From positions 298,137 through 362,136 of the forward strand of contig NZ_LMPT01000001.1 in the NCBI RefSeq assembly GCF_001424425.1: 64,000 bases of DNA. The letters run 5' to 3'. Below the pieces are notes generated by a model. That model saw only the letters and a program-made list of their open reading frames with translations, ran no database searches and was not told the DNA's origin. Positions 8,516-17,797 of the stretch are shown one piece after another. How positions within the stretch are numbered: the first letter of the stretch is position 1; every line of letters starts with the position of its first letter. The DNA is from Acidovorax sp. Leaf191 (GTDB lineage: Bacteria; Pseudomonadota; Gammaproteobacteria; Burkholderiales; Burkholderiaceae_C). Position numbers and translations under genes: made by a program.

Positions 8516-9019
8516 ATGCCAGGGCTCACCCTTCGCACTGTCTTTCGATGGGCCGCCGTCGCGGCCTCTGCCCTTGTGCTGGCGGCCATGGCCACGCTGG
8601 GCTATCTCTTTGCCGTGGAAGACTACGTGACACGGCCCGGCTCGCCCGTGTACTACCTGGGCATCTCGTCGCTGGTCCGCGATGTACAGGTGCCCGACGG
8701 GGCGCAGGGCCGCGAGTACTTCGGCTCGGTCGGCGATGGGAACAAGCCGGCCCAATCGCAACTGAGCTTCAAGGTGCCGCCTGCAACCGCCGATGCGGTC
8801 TGGGACGCAATGACCCGGCAGCTGCAAAACCTGGCCCTGCACTCCGTCAGCACCGGCGGCAACGACCCGAGCGTGGCCAGCAACAAGCACACCGTCTCCC
8901 CGGGACTGCGGGAGGCGCAATACACCTCTGCCAAGCACGACCTGGTCCTGCTGACCACTTATGAGGACAGCGATGGGGGAACCCCGTTGATCCGCTTCGA
9001 AATCACCCACTTCGATTGA
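8516..9019 (+). CDS. Hypothetical membrane-anchored protein
   Basis: 167 residues. An N-terminal hydrophobic helix (WAAVAASALVLAAMATLGYLF) serves as an anchor or uncleaved signal. The remainder is predicted to be extracytoplasmic and contains EYFGSVGDGNKPAQSQLSFKVPPATADAVW and YTSAKHDLVLLTTYED. I do not recognise the family. It precedes the gene at 9084 by 64 bp on the same strand, so the two are probably one unit. Confidence 0.6.
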   Translation: MPGLTLRTVFRWAAVAASALVLAAMATLGYLFAVEDYVTRPGSPVYYLGISSLVRDVQVPDGAQGREYFGSVGDGNKPAQSQLSFKVPPATADAVWDAMTRQLQNLALHSVSTGGNDPSVASNKHTVSPGLREAQYTSAKHDLVLLTTYEDSDGGTPLIRFEITHFD

Positions 9020-9083
9020 TTCGACCAAGACGCCGCCCTTCGTGCCGGGCACTTCCTTTCCTCCACTTCCCCGTTGAACACCC

Positions 9084-9785
9084 ATGTCATCTCGCTCGGA
9101 CATTCCCAATCGCCTGATCTACACGTGCAATTGCGGCTGGATCGATATTGGCCACCTGGTGTCGGTCGAGAAGCCGGCCAACCGCCATGCGAGCGCCGCC
9201 TATCTGTGGAAGGACGTCTCGCTGGAACGCGGCCTGCAGGTCACGGGCAAGCCGGACCACCATCTGGTGATGTACCGCCAGGGGATGCGCAAGTTCGGCC
9301 TCTCGCGCGACTTCACGAAGTTCTACTTCATCCGCAAGGGCCTGCCGCTGGCCACCCAGCGCTCGGTGGCGCTGGCGATCTTCAAGGAAGTCTCCCTGGG
9401 TTTCGAAGACGTGCAGGCCTCGCTGTCGGCCTTCACGGACAGCGGCTTCAGCGAAGAAGATCTGGTGTCGAACCTGCTCGGCTTCTACGTGGCCGTGCTG
9501 GGCAATGTGGACTGGCGCAACCACTGCAAACCGGTGTCGGCGGAAGCCTCGCGCGTTGTCTGGGACACGCTGGGCCCGGTGGGTTCGCGCAAGAACCGCC
9601 AGTTCGTCCCCAAGCTGCATGCCTGCGAAGAGTGCAAGACCCAGCACCACATCACGCAGCCCGTGTTCCCACCCATTTTTTCGTCCATCCGCCCAGCCCA
9701 GCAAGGCGCAGATTTTTTTGAAGCCACGGACGCCACGCCCGGCCTGCCCGTCCCGGCGCACATGCTGTCCACCTTGTTCGTCTGA
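9084..9785 (+). CDS. Conserved hypothetical protein with CxC and CxxC motifs
   Basis: 233 residues. It opens with NRLIYTCNCGWIDIGHL (Cys15, Cys17, His24) and has a second cysteine pair in HACEECKTQHHI near residue 182. This Cys/His arrangement suggests metal binding or a disulfide. No signal peptide or transmembrane segment is evident. The N-terminal pattern is reminiscent of proteins I remember as DUF4056, but I am not sure of that match. It follows the membrane-anchored gene at 8516. Function unknown. Confidence 0.6.
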   Translation: MSSRSDIPNRLIYTCNCGWIDIGHLVSVEKPANRHASAAYLWKDVSLERGLQVTGKPDHHLVMYRQGMRKFGLSRDFTKFYFIRKGLPLATQRSVALAIFKEVSLGFEDVQASLSAFTDSGFSEEDLVSNLLGFYVAVLGNVDWRNHCKPVSAEASRVVWDTLGPVGSRKNRQFVPKLHACEECKTQHHITQPVFPPIFSSIRPAQQGADFFEATDATPGLPVPAHMLSTLFV

Positions 9786-9811
9786 TCGCGCCGGCGCGTG
9801 GCGCGCTACCG

Positions 9812-10363
9812 CTACCGCTGCTGGAGCGGCTCTGGCGGCGTCGGCGTCGGCGTCAGCGGCGCCAAGGGATAGCGCGCCGTACCACGCGCCGTGCCCACCT
9901 GCAGCAGGTTGACCACCCCCATCACGTCGTCCACCAGCTCCACGGCCTTTTCCATCGCCAGCGCCTGCTCGGCCGACTGCACGCAGCCCATCAGCGTGAC
10001 CAGGCGGCGCTCGCCCAGCACCCACACGCTGGTATCGCCAAAGCGCCCGTCCTCGCGCAAGTAGTGCTGCACCCGCGGGATGATCTCGGCGTCGTACAGG
10101 TACGAGTTGGGCAGCCGGCAGCGCCCCACGCGGTGGCAGCTGCCGCCGTGCTGCGAACGCACATGCGCGAGCTCACGCACCTCGGCCTCGGTGTAGAGCG
10201 GGCCCTCGGGCACGGGGCAGGCGCGCATGGCGGACGTGACCTGCACGAACGGGTCGTTGAAGGCGTTGGTGCGGGCTGGCGCCGGGGCGACAGACGCCGT
10301 GTTGGCCAGGATTGCCACGACGCACACGGAGCGCAGCAGGCGCCCAGTCAGGACGAGGTGCAT
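9812..10363 (-). CDS. Exported protein with BON-like domain
   Basis: 183 residues from ATG 10363, chosen because an AGGAAG lies 8 bp upstream; an in-frame GTG at 10372 would overlap that ribosome-binding site. A signal peptide (LVLTGRLLRSVCVVAILANTASVAPAPA) is followed by a Cys-containing region and then a BON-like alpha/beta unit (SVWVLGERRLVTLMGCVQSAEQALAMEKAVELVDDVMGVVNLLQV). BON domains bind phospholipid and occur in periplasmic envelope-stress proteins. It ends in a Pro/Thr-rich tail. It is convergent with the gene at 9084, 26 bp away. Confidence 0.7.
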   Translation of the reverse strand: MHLVLTGRLLRSVCVVAILANTASVAPAPARTNAFNDPFVQVTSAMRACPVPEGPLYTEAEVRELAHVRSQHGGSCHRVGRCRLPNSYLYDAEIIPRVQHYLREDGRFGDTSVWVLGERRLVTLMGCVQSAEQALAMEKAVELVDDVMGVVNLLQVGTARGTARYPLAPLTPTPTPPEPLQQR

Positions 10364-10520
10364 GGAAACCACTTCCTTTCGGCAAAAGAATGCGCCATGG
10401 TACGGCTCAGCGCCCCCCTGTTCGCACCTGCGGATTCCACCCCGTGCTCAGCAACATGCGGCGTTGGCCTGCAGACGGCTGGGCCGATGTGGTGATGATG
10501 GCGGACAGTCGCCCAACATC

Positions 10521-10545
10521 AAGCGCTCACTATTTCATAGCAAAG
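10521..10545 (-). repeat. GCTAGCGCTT dispersed element, degenerate copy 2
   Basis: A short remnant (AAGCGCTCACTATTTCATAGCAAAG) that matches the left half of the dispersed element on the minus strand. It lies in the promoter region of the repair operon. Confidence 0.5.
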
Positions 10546-10610
10546 AGGCTAATTCCATCCAGCGGCAGCACTGCTTTTTATCTGCAGCCCGCGTCCCTGA
10601 CCATCACGCC

Positions 10611-11681
10611 ATGCCCAGCGACCTCATCGTTCACCGCCCCGAAGGCCTGTACTGCCCGCCCGGCGATTTCTACATCGACCCCTGGCGACCGGTCAGCCGG
10701 GCGGTGATCACGCATGCGCATTCGGACCACGCGCGCATGGGCTCGGCGCACTATCTGGCGCACACGGACAGCGAAGGCACGCTGCGCAACCGACTGGGTG
10801 CGGACATCGACCTGCAGACGCTGGCCTATGGCGACGTGATCGACCAGCAGGGCGTGCGCGTGTCGCTGCACCCTGCGGGGCACGTGCTTGGCTCGTCGCA
10901 GGTGCGCATCGAGCATGGCGGCCAGGTGTGGGTGGCGTCGGGCGACTACAAGCTGGAGGACGACGGCACCTGCCCGCCGTTCGAGCCGGTGCGCTGCCAC
11001 ACCTTCATCACCGAGTCGACCTTCGGCCTGCCCATCTACCGCTGGCCATCGCAGCCGGTGCTGTTCGCTGATATCAATGCCTGGTGGGCTGCGAATGCCG
11101 CAGCGGGCAAGGCCAGCATCCTGTATGCGTATGCCTTCGGCAAGGCGCAGCGGCTGCTGCACGGGGTGGACCCGAACATCGGCCCTATCGTCGTGCACGG
11201 CGCGGTGGACCCGCTCAACGCCGTATACCGCGCAGCCGGCGTGGCACTGCCGCCCACGCTGCGCGTGACGGACCCGGGCGTCACCAAGGCCGAGCTGCGC
11301 CGCGCGCTCGTGCTGGCCCCGCCCTCGGCGGCGGGCACGCCCTGGCTCAAGCGCTTTGGCGAGCATTCCGATGCCTTTGCCAGCGGCTGGATGCTGGTGC
11401 GCGGCGCACGCCGCCGCCGCGGCGTGGACCGGGGCTTCGTGATGAGCGACCATGCCGACTGGCCCAGCCTGCAAAAGGCCATCGGGGCCACCGGGGCCGA
11501 GCGCGTCATCGTCACCCACGGCAGTACCGAGGTGATGGTGCGCTGGCTGTGCGAGCAGGGCCTGGACGCGCAGGTGTTCAAGACCGAATACGGCGCCGAC
11601 GACAACGAGGACGACGCCAATGCAGCGCCCCCTGCGGCCCCTGCCGAGGAGCCGGGCACGCAACCCGAGGCCGCGCCATGA
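10611..11681 (+). CDS. Ligase-associated DNA exonuclease (metallo-beta-lactamase fold)
   Basis: 356 residues with a metallo-beta-lactamase/beta-CASP fold. THAHSDHA at residues 34-41 supplies His35, His37, Asp39 and His40; HPAGHVLGSSQ and VMSDHADW supply the later metal ligands and beta-CASP motifs. This group resembles mRNA 3'-end-processing factors but, in bacteria, is encoded beside an ATP-dependent ligase and acts as a manganese-dependent DNA nuclease. It is the first gene of a four-gene operon: its TGA overlaps the ligase ATG (11678-11681). A Pro/Ala/Glu-rich tail of about 30 residues follows the catalytic domain. Confidence 0.9.
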   Translation: MPSDLIVHRPEGLYCPPGDFYIDPWRPVSRAVITHAHSDHARMGSAHYLAHTDSEGTLRNRLGADIDLQTLAYGDVIDQQGVRVSLHPAGHVLGSSQVRIEHGGQVWVASGDYKLEDDGTCPPFEPVRCHTFITESTFGLPIYRWPSQPVLFADINAWWAANAAAGKASILYAYAFGKAQRLLHGVDPNIGPIVVHGAVDPLNAVYRAAGVALPPTLRVTDPGVTKAELRRALVLAPPSAAGTPWLKRFGEHSDAFASGWMLVRGARRRRGVDRGFVMSDHADWPSLQKAIGATGAERVIVTHGSTEVMVRWLCEQGLDAQVFKTEYGADDNEDDANAAPPAAPAEEPGTQPEAAP

Positions 11682-13654
11682 GGGCGTTTGCCGAGCTGTT
11701 CCAGGCGCTCGATGCCACCACCGGGCAGTCGGCCAAGCTGGCGGCGCTGGTGGCCTACCTGCGCGCGGCGCCGCCGGCGGATGCAGCCTGGGCCACCTAC
11801 TTCCTGGCGGGCGGCAAGCCGCGCCAGATGGTGCCCACCAAGCGCCTCAAAGCCCTGGCTCAAGAGGCCGCCGGCCTGCCCGAATGGCTGTTCGAAGAAA
11901 GCTACCAGGCCGTGGGCGACCTGGCAGAAACGCTCGCGCTACTGCTGCCTGCGCCGGTGCAACCGGTGGATCTGCCGCTGGCCGAGTGGATGGCCCAGCT
12001 GCTGCCCCTGCGCGCGCTGCCGCCCGACGAAGCCGACGCCCGCCTGCGCGCGCAGTGGGACAGGCTGGCGCCGGAGCAGCGCTTCGTGTACTTCAAGCTC
12101 ATCACCGGCAACTTCCGCGTGGGCGTGTCGCGCCTGCAGGTGACGCAGGCGCTGGCCACGGTGAGCGCGCTCGACCCCAAGCGCATCGCCCACCGGCTGA
12201 TGGGCTACACGCAGATCGGCCGGCAGCCCGCAGCAGACGACTACAGCGCGCTCGTGGCGCCCGTGGGCGAGGCTGCGGATGGGGACGCGGGCGATACGGT
12301 GGATGCCGGCATGGCAGGCCAGCCCTACCCCTTCTTCCTGGCCCACCCGTTCAGCCAGCCCGTGGCCGAGATGCCTGCGCTGCTCGGCGCGCCCGGCGAC
12401 TGGCTGGTGGAGTGGAAGTGGGACGGTATCCGCGCGCAGATCGTGCGGCGCGGCGGCGCGGTGTGGGTGTGGTCGCGCGGCGAAGAGCTGGTGACCGACC
12501 GCTTCCCCGAACTGGCCGAGGCTGCCATGGCGCAGTTGCCCGATGGCTCGGTGGTCGATGGCGAGATCCTGGTGTGGCTGCCCGGCGAGCCGCAGCCCCG
12601 CCCCTTCGCCGACCTGCAAAAACGCCTGGGCCGCAAAACCCTGGGCCCCAAGCTGCTGCGCGAGCTGCCCGTGGTGCTGGTGACCTACGACCTGCTCGAA
12701 CATGCGGGCCAGGACCTGCGCCAGCAGCCCCAGCAGGCGCGCCGCGCGCTGCTGGAGGCGCTGCTGCAACCACCGGCCGATGCACCGCAAGGAACACTCC
12801 CGGCCACCGAACTGTTCACGACGGGCTTGCCGAAGCGCGGCGCTGGACTTCGACAAGCTCAGTCCGAACGGGCTGGGGAGGCGGGAACGCCGGAACTTCC
12901 ATTCGAGGCGCTCAGCCCGCTCGCCGAGACCACACCCGACCCAGAACCGTTCACGCTGAGCCCGTCGAAGCGCGGCGCTGGACTTCGACAGGCTCAGTCC
13001 GAACGGATGGTGGAGCTGGCCCCAGAACCCACACCCACGCCCACGCCCTCTGCCACCATCGCACCGCAGCGCACCCTGCGCCTGAGCGTGCTCCTGCACG
13101 GCGCCGACTGGGACGACCTGGCGCGCCAGCGCGAGGCCGCGCGCGGCATGGGCACCGAGGGTTTCATGCTCAAGCACCGCCAGGCGCACTACGGCGTGGG
13201 CCGCACCAAGGACGTGGGCGTGTGGTGGAAGTGGAAGATCGACCCCATGAGCGTGGACGCCGTGCTCATCTACGCCCAGCGCGGCCACGGTCGCCGCGCC
13301 AGTTTGTACAGCGACTACACCTTTGCCGTGTGGAACGGTCCGCCGGACGACCCTGAACGGCAACTGGTGCCGTTTGCCAAGGCGTATTCGGGCCTGACGG
13401 ATGTGGAGATCGGCCAGGTGGATGCCATCGTGCGCAAGACCACGCGCGAGAGCTTCGGCCCCGTGCGCAGCGTGGATGCGACCATGGTCTTCGAGCTGGG
13501 CTTCGAGGGCATCGGCAAGAGCCCGCGCCACAAGAGCGGCATCGCGGTGCGCTTTCCGCGCATGCTGCGCTGGCGCAAGGACAAGACCGTGGCCGAGGCG
13601 GACACGCTGCAAACCTTGATGGCGCTGTTGCCAGGGCAAGACGCACCGCAATGA
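11678..13654 (+). CDS. ATP-dependent DNA ligase of the repair cluster, with two repeat-encoded insertions
   Basis: 658 residues. An N-terminal DNA-binding domain (1-215) is followed by the adenylation domain: EWKWDGIR with nucleophile Lys247, [15 protein letters not shown] (294-296), then EGFMLK and WWKWK, and a C-terminal OB-fold. It joins nicks using ATP, in contrast to the NAD-dependent LigA. Between motifs III and IV (about residues 371-470), two in-frame copies of a 60-bp palindrome encode the same peptide ([13 protein letters not shown]) at residues 386-398 and 431-443, in a low-complexity Pro/Glu/Thr linker. Catalytic motifs are intact, so the protein is probably functional. Coupled on both sides by ATGA overlaps. 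Confidence 0.92.
   Translation: MRAFAELFQALDATTGQSAKLAALVAYLRAAPPADAAWATYFLAGGKPRQMVPTKRLKALAQEAAGLPEWLFEESYQAVGDLAETLALLLPAPVQPVDLPLAEWMAQLLPLRALPPDEADARLRAQWDRLAPEQRFVYFKLITGNFRVGVSRLQVTQALATVSALDPKRIAHRLMGYTQIGRQPAADDYSALVAPVGEAADGDAGDTVDAGMAGQPYPFFLAHPFSQPVAEMPALLGAPGDWLVEWKWDGIRAQIVRRGGAVWVWSRGEELVTDRFPELAEAAMAQLPDGSVVDGEILVWLPGEPQPRPFADLQKRLGRKTLGPKLLRELPVVLVTYDLLEHAGQDLRQQPQQARRALLEALLQPPADAPQGTLPATELFTTGLPKRGAGLRQAQSERAGEAGTPELPFEALSPLAETTPDPEPFTLSPSKRGAGLRQAQSERMVELAPEPTPTPTPSATIAPQRTLRLSVLLHGADWDDLARQREAARGMGTEGFMLKHRQAHYGVGRTKDVGVWWKWKIDPMSVDAVLIYAQRGHGRRASLYSDYTFAVWNGPPDDPERQLVPFAKAYSGLTDVEIGQVDAIVRKTTRESFGPVRSVDATMVFELGFEGIGKSPRHKSGIAVRFPRMLRWRKDKTVAEADTLQTLMALLPGQDAPQ
12812..12871. 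repeat. TTCGACAAGCTCAGTCCGAACGG palindrome inside ligase gene, copy 1
   Basis: A 24-base left arm (12812-12835, degenerate) and a 24-base right arm (12848-12871) flank the 12-base spacer CGCGGCGCTGGA. It is read in frame as ligase residues 379-398. Spacer and right arm match copy 2. Confidence 0.85.
12947..13006. repeat. TTCGACAGGCTCAGTCCGAACGG palindrome inside ligase gene, copy 2
   Basis: Arms 12947-12970 and 12983-13006 are inverted repeats matching at 20 of 24 positions, around the same 12-base spacer as copy 1. The copies are exactly 135 bp (45 codons) apart, in the same orientation and frame (ligase residues 424-443). Confidence 0.88.
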
Positions 13655-16476
13655 GCACCGTTGCCAACGCCCCGCCGCGCCGCCCGCGCAAGCCGTTGCC
13701 CACCGTCGCCCTGAGCGCCGCAGCGGGCTGGATGGCGGCGCGCGGCTGGCAACCGTTCGGTTTTCAGCAAGAGGTGTGGCGCGCCGTGGGCGAGGGCCGC
13801 TCGGGCCTGCTGCACGCCACCACCGGTGCGGGCAAGACCTATGCGGTGTGGCTGGGCGCCCTGCAGCACCTGGCACGGGCTGGGGAGGCACCAGCGCTGG
13901 TGCCGACAGCCGGATCGACCAGACCGATCACATCCCCACCCGTTCGGGCTGAGCCTGTCGAAGCCGGGGCAGGTTCCATCGAGGCTGCGACGTCCTCGGC
14001 CAGCACCAGCGACCGCACCGCCCTGCGCAAGCGCCGCGCTGCCGCACCGCCTCTCACCGTGCTGTGGATCACCCCCATGCGCGCCCTCGCGGCCGACACG
14101 CTGCGTGCGCTGCAGGCCCCGCTGCCCGACCTGGCGCCCGACTGGACCAGCGGCCTGCGCACCGGCGACACCGCCAGCGGCGAGCGCGCCGCGCAGGACC
14201 GCCGCCTGCCCACGCTGCTGGTGACCACACCCGAAAGCGTGTCGCTGCTGCTGGCCCGCGCCGACGCCCACGAGCGCCTGCGCCATGTGCAACTGGTGGT
14301 CGTGGACGAATGGCACGAGTTGGTGGGCAACAAGCGCGGCGTGCAGGCGCAACTGGCGCTGGCCCGCCTGTCGCGCTGGAATCCGGCGTTGCAGGTGTGG
14401 GGCATGTCGGCCACGCTGGGCAACCTGCAGGAGGCGCTGGACACGCTGCTGCCCCGCCCTGCGCCCGGCGCCCCCGCTGCACCACCGGCCGTGCTGGTGC
14501 AAGGCCGCGTGGACAAGGCGCTGCAGGTGCAGGTGATGCTGCCGGCCAAGGTGGACCGCTTTGCCTGGGCCGGGCACATGGGCCTGGCACTGCTGCCGCA
14601 GGTGGTGGAGTCCATCGAGGCCTGTGCATCCTCCTTGGTGTTCACCAACACGCGCTCGCAGGCCGAGCGCTGGTACCAGGCCCTGCTGGAGGCGCGGCCC
14701 GACTGGGCCGGCACCCTTGCGCTGCACCACGGGTCGCTGAGCCAGGACGTGCGGGCCTGGGTGGAGAACGGCTTGAAAACCGGCCTGCTCAAGGCCGTGG
14801 TCTGCACGTCAAGCCTGGACCTGGGCGTGGACTTTTTGCCGGTGGAGCAGGTGCTGCAGATCGGCTCGGCCAAGGGCGTGGGGCGGCTGGTGCAGCGCGC
14901 GGGCCGCTCGGGACATGCGCCTGGGCGCACGTCCAGCATCACGCTCGTGCCTACCCACAGCCTGGAGCTGGTGGAAGCCGCCGCCGCACGCCACGCGCTG
15001 GCCCAGGGCCGCATCGAAGACCGGCACACGCCGCGCGCACCGCTCGATGTGCTGGTGCAGCACCTGGTCACCATTGCGTTGGGCGGCGGCTTCGAACCCG
15101 ATGCGCTGCTGGCCGAAGTGCGCCGCGCCCCGGCCTATGCCACGCTGGCCGACAACGACTGGCAGTGGGCGCTGCAGTTCGTGCGCCAGGGCGGGGCCTC
15201 GCTGGCCATCTACCCCGACTTCCAGCGCGCCGCGCCCGACGAAGAAGGCATCTGGCGTGTGCCCGATGCGCGGCTCGCGCGCCGGCACCGCAGCAACATC
15301 GGCACCATCGTCAGCGACGCCAGCATGCAGGTGCAGTTCGTGAGCGGCGGGCGCCTGGGTTCGGTGGAAGAGAGCTTCATCGCCCGGTTGCGCAAGGGCG
15401 ACGTGTTCATGTTCGCCGGCCGCCTGCTGGAGCTGGTGCGCACCCAGCAGATGACGGCCTACGTGCGCATCGCCCCCAAGGGCAGCGCCGCGCTGCCGCG
15501 CTGGAACGGTGGGCGCATGCCGCTGTCGAACACGCTGGCCGACGCCATGCTGGAGATGCTGGAGCAGGCCGAACGCGGCGTCTACGCATCGCCCGAGATG
15601 CAGTGCGCCCAGCCGCTGCTGGCGCTGCAGCATGCCTGGTCGGCCCTGCCCACGCCCAGCCGCCTGGTGGCCGAAACCCTGCACACGCGCGAAGGCTGGC
15701 ACCTGTACCTGTACCCGCTGGCGGGCCGCCTGGTGCACCTGGGCCTGGCGGGGCTGCTGGCCTGGCGCGCATCGGAGCAGGTGCCCAACACCTTCTCCAT
15801 CGCGGTCAACGACCATGGGCTGGAGCTGCTGTCCGCCAAGCCCGTGGAGTGGGCCGCGCTGCTGCCGCGCCTGATCGGCGAGGGCACGCACACCACCATC
15901 GGCAGCGGGCTCGAAGACGAAGTGCTCGCCAGCCTGAACGCGACCGAGATGGCGCGCCGGCGCTTTCGCGAGATCGCGCGCATCGCAGGCCTCATCTTTC
16001 AAAGCCACCCGGGCGAGCAGCGCAGCAGCCGCCAGCTGCAGGCCTCGTCGTCGCTGTACTACGACGTGTTCGCGCAGTACGACCCCGACAACCTGCTGCT
16101 GGCCCAGGCCCGTGCCGAGTTGCTGGCCAACGAGCTCGACATGGAGCGGCTGGCCCGCACGCTGCGCGGCATGCAGGCGCAGACCCTGTCCATCCATGCC
16201 CTCACGCGCCCCACCCCGTTCGCCCTGCCGCTGATGGTGGAGCGCTTTCGCGAACGCCTGAGCACCGAAACGCTGGCCGACCGCCTGGCGCGCATGGTGC
16301 AGGCGCTGGAGAAGGCCGCCGACGACACCACCGGCACCCACCTCGCCGACAATACCGTGGCCCCGGCCGACATGGCCTGGGACGTCCCCGACGGCGCCAC
16401 CGCATCCCCCCGGCGCGCACGCCGCGGCGACGCCGGTGCCGCGCCGCGCCGACCCCGGGGACGCCACGGATTCTGA
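13651..16476 (+). CDS. Ligase-associated Lhr-type DEXH-box DNA helicase
   Basis: 941 residues. Motif I ATTGAGKT at 56-63, motif Ia [15 protein letters not shown], DExH motif VVDEWHE, motif III GMSATLG, then [21 protein letters not shown] and [10 protein letters not shown] (motifs IV-VI), followed by the winged-helix and Lhr-core region. Lhr-core enzymes are ATP-driven 3'-to-5' DNA/RNA-DNA translocases. Residues about 78-130, between motifs I and Ia, form an insertion containing PVRAEPVEA, encoded by one arm of the palindrome seen in the ligase gene. The tail after residue 900 is Arg/Ala-rich. ATG 13651 overlaps the ligase stop. Confidence 0.92.
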   Translation: MSTVANAPPRRPRKPLPTVALSAAAGWMAARGWQPFGFQQEVWRAVGEGRSGLLHATTGAGKTYAVWLGALQHLARAGEAPALVPTAGSTRPITSPPVRAEPVEAGAGSIEAATSSASTSDRTALRKRRAAAPPLTVLWITPMRALAADTLRALQAPLPDLAPDWTSGLRTGDTASGERAAQDRRLPTLLVTTPESVSLLLARADAHERLRHVQLVVVDEWHELVGNKRGVQAQLALARLSRWNPALQVWGMSATLGNLQEALDTLLPRPAPGAPAAPPAVLVQGRVDKALQVQVMLPAKVDRFAWAGHMGLALLPQVVESIEACASSLVFTNTRSQAERWYQALLEARPDWAGTLALHHGSLSQDVRAWVENGLKTGLLKAVVCTSSLDLGVDFLPVEQVLQIGSAKGVGRLVQRAGRSGHAPGRTSSITLVPTHSLELVEAAAARHALAQGRIEDRHTPRAPLDVLVQHLVTIALGGGFEPDALLAEVRRAPAYATLADNDWQWALQFVRQGGASLAIYPDFQRAAPDEEGIWRVPDARLARRHRSNIGTIVSDASMQVQFVSGGRLGSVEESFIARLRKGDVFMFAGRLLELVRTQQMTAYVRIAPKGSAALPRWNGGRMPLSNTLADAMLEMLEQAERGVYASPEMQCAQPLLALQHAWSALPTPSRLVAETLHTREGWHLYLYPLAGRLVHLGLAGLLAWRASEQVPNTFSIAVNDHGLELLSAKPVEWAALLPRLIGEGTHTTIGSGLEDEVLASLNATEMARRRFREIARIAGLIFQSHPGEQRSSRQLQASSSLYYDVFAQYDPDNLLLAQARAELLANELDMERLARTLRGMQAQTLSIHALTRPTPFALPLMVERFRERLSTETLADRLARMVQALEKAADDTTGTHLADNTVAPADMAWDVPDGATASPRRARRGDAGAAPRRPRGRHGF
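13940..13963. repeat. Single palindrome arm inside helicase gene, copy 3
   Basis: CCGTTCGGGCTGAGCCTGTC followed by GAAG matches the outer arm of the ligase-gene elements in reverse-complement sense, without the second arm. It is translated in a different frame as VRAEPVE (about residues 98-104). Confidence 0.8.
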
Positions 16477-16509
16477 GCACGACGACGAAGACGCCGACCG
16501 ACCTTTCCC

Positions 16510-17244
16510 GTGACCGCAGACACCGACACCACCACCGCCCCTTCGATGGCATCCCCACCTGCTGGCGCCCACGCCATCACCCTGCCCTGCGGCACCGCCC
16601 TGTGGCTGCTGCCCCAGCGCGCCGTGTGGTGGCCCGCCGCGCGAATGGCCTTCGTGGCCGACGTGCACTTCGGCAAGGCGGCCACCTTCCGCCGCGCAGG
16701 CCAGCCCGTGCCACACGGCACCACGGCCGACAACCTGGCCCGGCTCGACACCGTGCTGGCCGTGACGGGCGCGGAGCACCTGGTCTTTCTGGGCGATTTT
16801 TTGCATGCCCGCAGCGGTGCGGACGAGCGGCTGTGGAACCAGCTGCTGCCCTGGCGCCAGCACCACGCGCACATCGCCATGACCCTGGTGCGCGGCAACC
16901 ACGACCTGCACGCGGGCGACCCGCCGCGCGCCCTGGGCATCGACCTGGCCGACGAGCCGTGGCAACCCCTGCCAGACGCCCCGGTGGCCGCCTGCCACCA
17001 CCCGCAGACCGTGGAAGGCGCCACTGTGCTGGCCGGCCATCTGCACCCCACCACCACGCTGTACGGCCCGGCGCGCGATGCCATGCGGCTGCCCTGCTAT
17101 GCCCTGACACCCGGGCTGCTGGTGCTGCCGGCATTCGGTGCCTTCACGGGCACATCAAGCCAATCGGTGCCGCCGATGGCGCGGCGGTTTGCGGTGGTGG
17201 GGGACCGGGTGCTGGCTGTTCCTGCGCGAACAGACCCAGGATGA
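16510..17244 (+). CDS. pdeM: Ligase-associated metallophosphoesterase (PdeM type)
   Basis: 244 residues from GTG 16510; an ATG at 16546 is an alternative and neither has a clear ribosome-binding site. The domain opens LPCGTALWLLPQRAVWWPAARMAFVADVHFGKAATF, typical of PdeM, followed by FLGDFLHA, LVRGNHDLH and VLAGHLHP, the calcineurin-like metal ligands. Characterised relatives are manganese-dependent phosphodiesterases/endonucleases found beside the exonuclease-ligase-helicase set. Here it is the fourth gene, 33 bp after the helicase, completing that repair cluster. Confidence 0.88.
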   Translation: MTADTDTTTAPSMASPPAGAHAITLPCGTALWLLPQRAVWWPAARMAFVADVHFGKAATFRRAGQPVPHGTTADNLARLDTVLAVTGAEHLVFLGDFLHARSGADERLWNQLLPWRQHHAHIAMTLVRGNHDLHAGDPPRALGIDLADEPWQPLPDAPVAACHHPQTVEGATVLAGHLHPTTTLYGPARDAMRLPCYALTPGLLVLPAFGAFTGTSSQSVPPMARRFAVVGDRVLAVPARTDPG

Positions 17245-17308
17245 CCGTCCACGAGGCACTGGGCTCGCGCGAACGGGCTTTAACATGGTCACATTCCGCC
17301 CAGCACAT

Positions 17309-17797
17309 ATGGCCATTGAACACTTTTTCAGCCTTCACACAGGCTACATAGATTTCACGGGTTATCTGCGCTATCTGGATTCCATCCAGGCGCGCATGCC
17401 TGTCCATGTCTATGAATTCGCGTCCGATCCTGCGCACCACGATCTCAACGCCCGCACTTCACTTCACGATGCATGGCTGCATTCATTGACCATTGGCGAA
17501 ACAGCAGAGGGAAGCAGGCAGCAAATCCGGCAAACCGAAATACGGTTGTGCCTCTTGGGCCCATACCACGATCGGCACATCCATCTGCACTACACCGGAG
17601 TGGAGGCATATGCCTTTCAGAGCCCTGCGCAGCATGACGCGCCTCGCTATTCGCATACGGCCCATGGAGACCTGCTCGCCCATGCGATTTGGGTCAATCC
17701 CGCGGGTATGCTGGTGCACGATATGGTGTTCGAACGCGGGTCAACGCTTCGCGTCGAATGCGCGGATATTCGACATGCTCAGGAGCCTTTGCAGTGA
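17309..17797 (+). CDS. Hypothetical protein of a lower-GC two-gene unit
   Basis: 162 residues from ATG 17309; an in-frame ATG at 17285 would add 8. Neither has a good ribosome-binding site. The protein is rich in His and aromatic residues (HFFSLHTGYIDFTGYLRYLDSI, GPYHDRHIHLHYTGVEAY) with no signal peptide or membrane helix. I do not recognise the family. Its GTGA overlap with the Sel1-repeat gene shows coupled translation. Base composition is visibly less GC-rich and codon use less biased than in the neighbours, suggesting transfer. An immunity- or effector-linked role is only a guess from the pairing. Confidence 0.6.
   Translation: MAIEHFFSLHTGYIDFTGYLRYLDSIQARMPVHVYEFASDPAHHDLNARTSLHDAWLHSLTIGETAEGSRQQIRQTEIRLCLLGPYHDRHIHLHYTGVEAYAFQSPAQHDAPRYSHTAHGDLLAHAIWVNPAGMLVHDMVFERGSTLRVECADIRHAQEPLQ

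Noticed and set aside
11939-13891. 650-residue minus-strand frame with LSLSKS peptides
   Set aside because: Antisense to the ligase; the peptides are the reverse translation of the palindromic repeats.
14809-17046. 745-residue open frame on the minus strand
   Set aside because: It is antisense to the helicase and phosphoesterase genes, rich in His/Gln/Gly as expected from the complement of high-GC coding DNA, and shows no domain.
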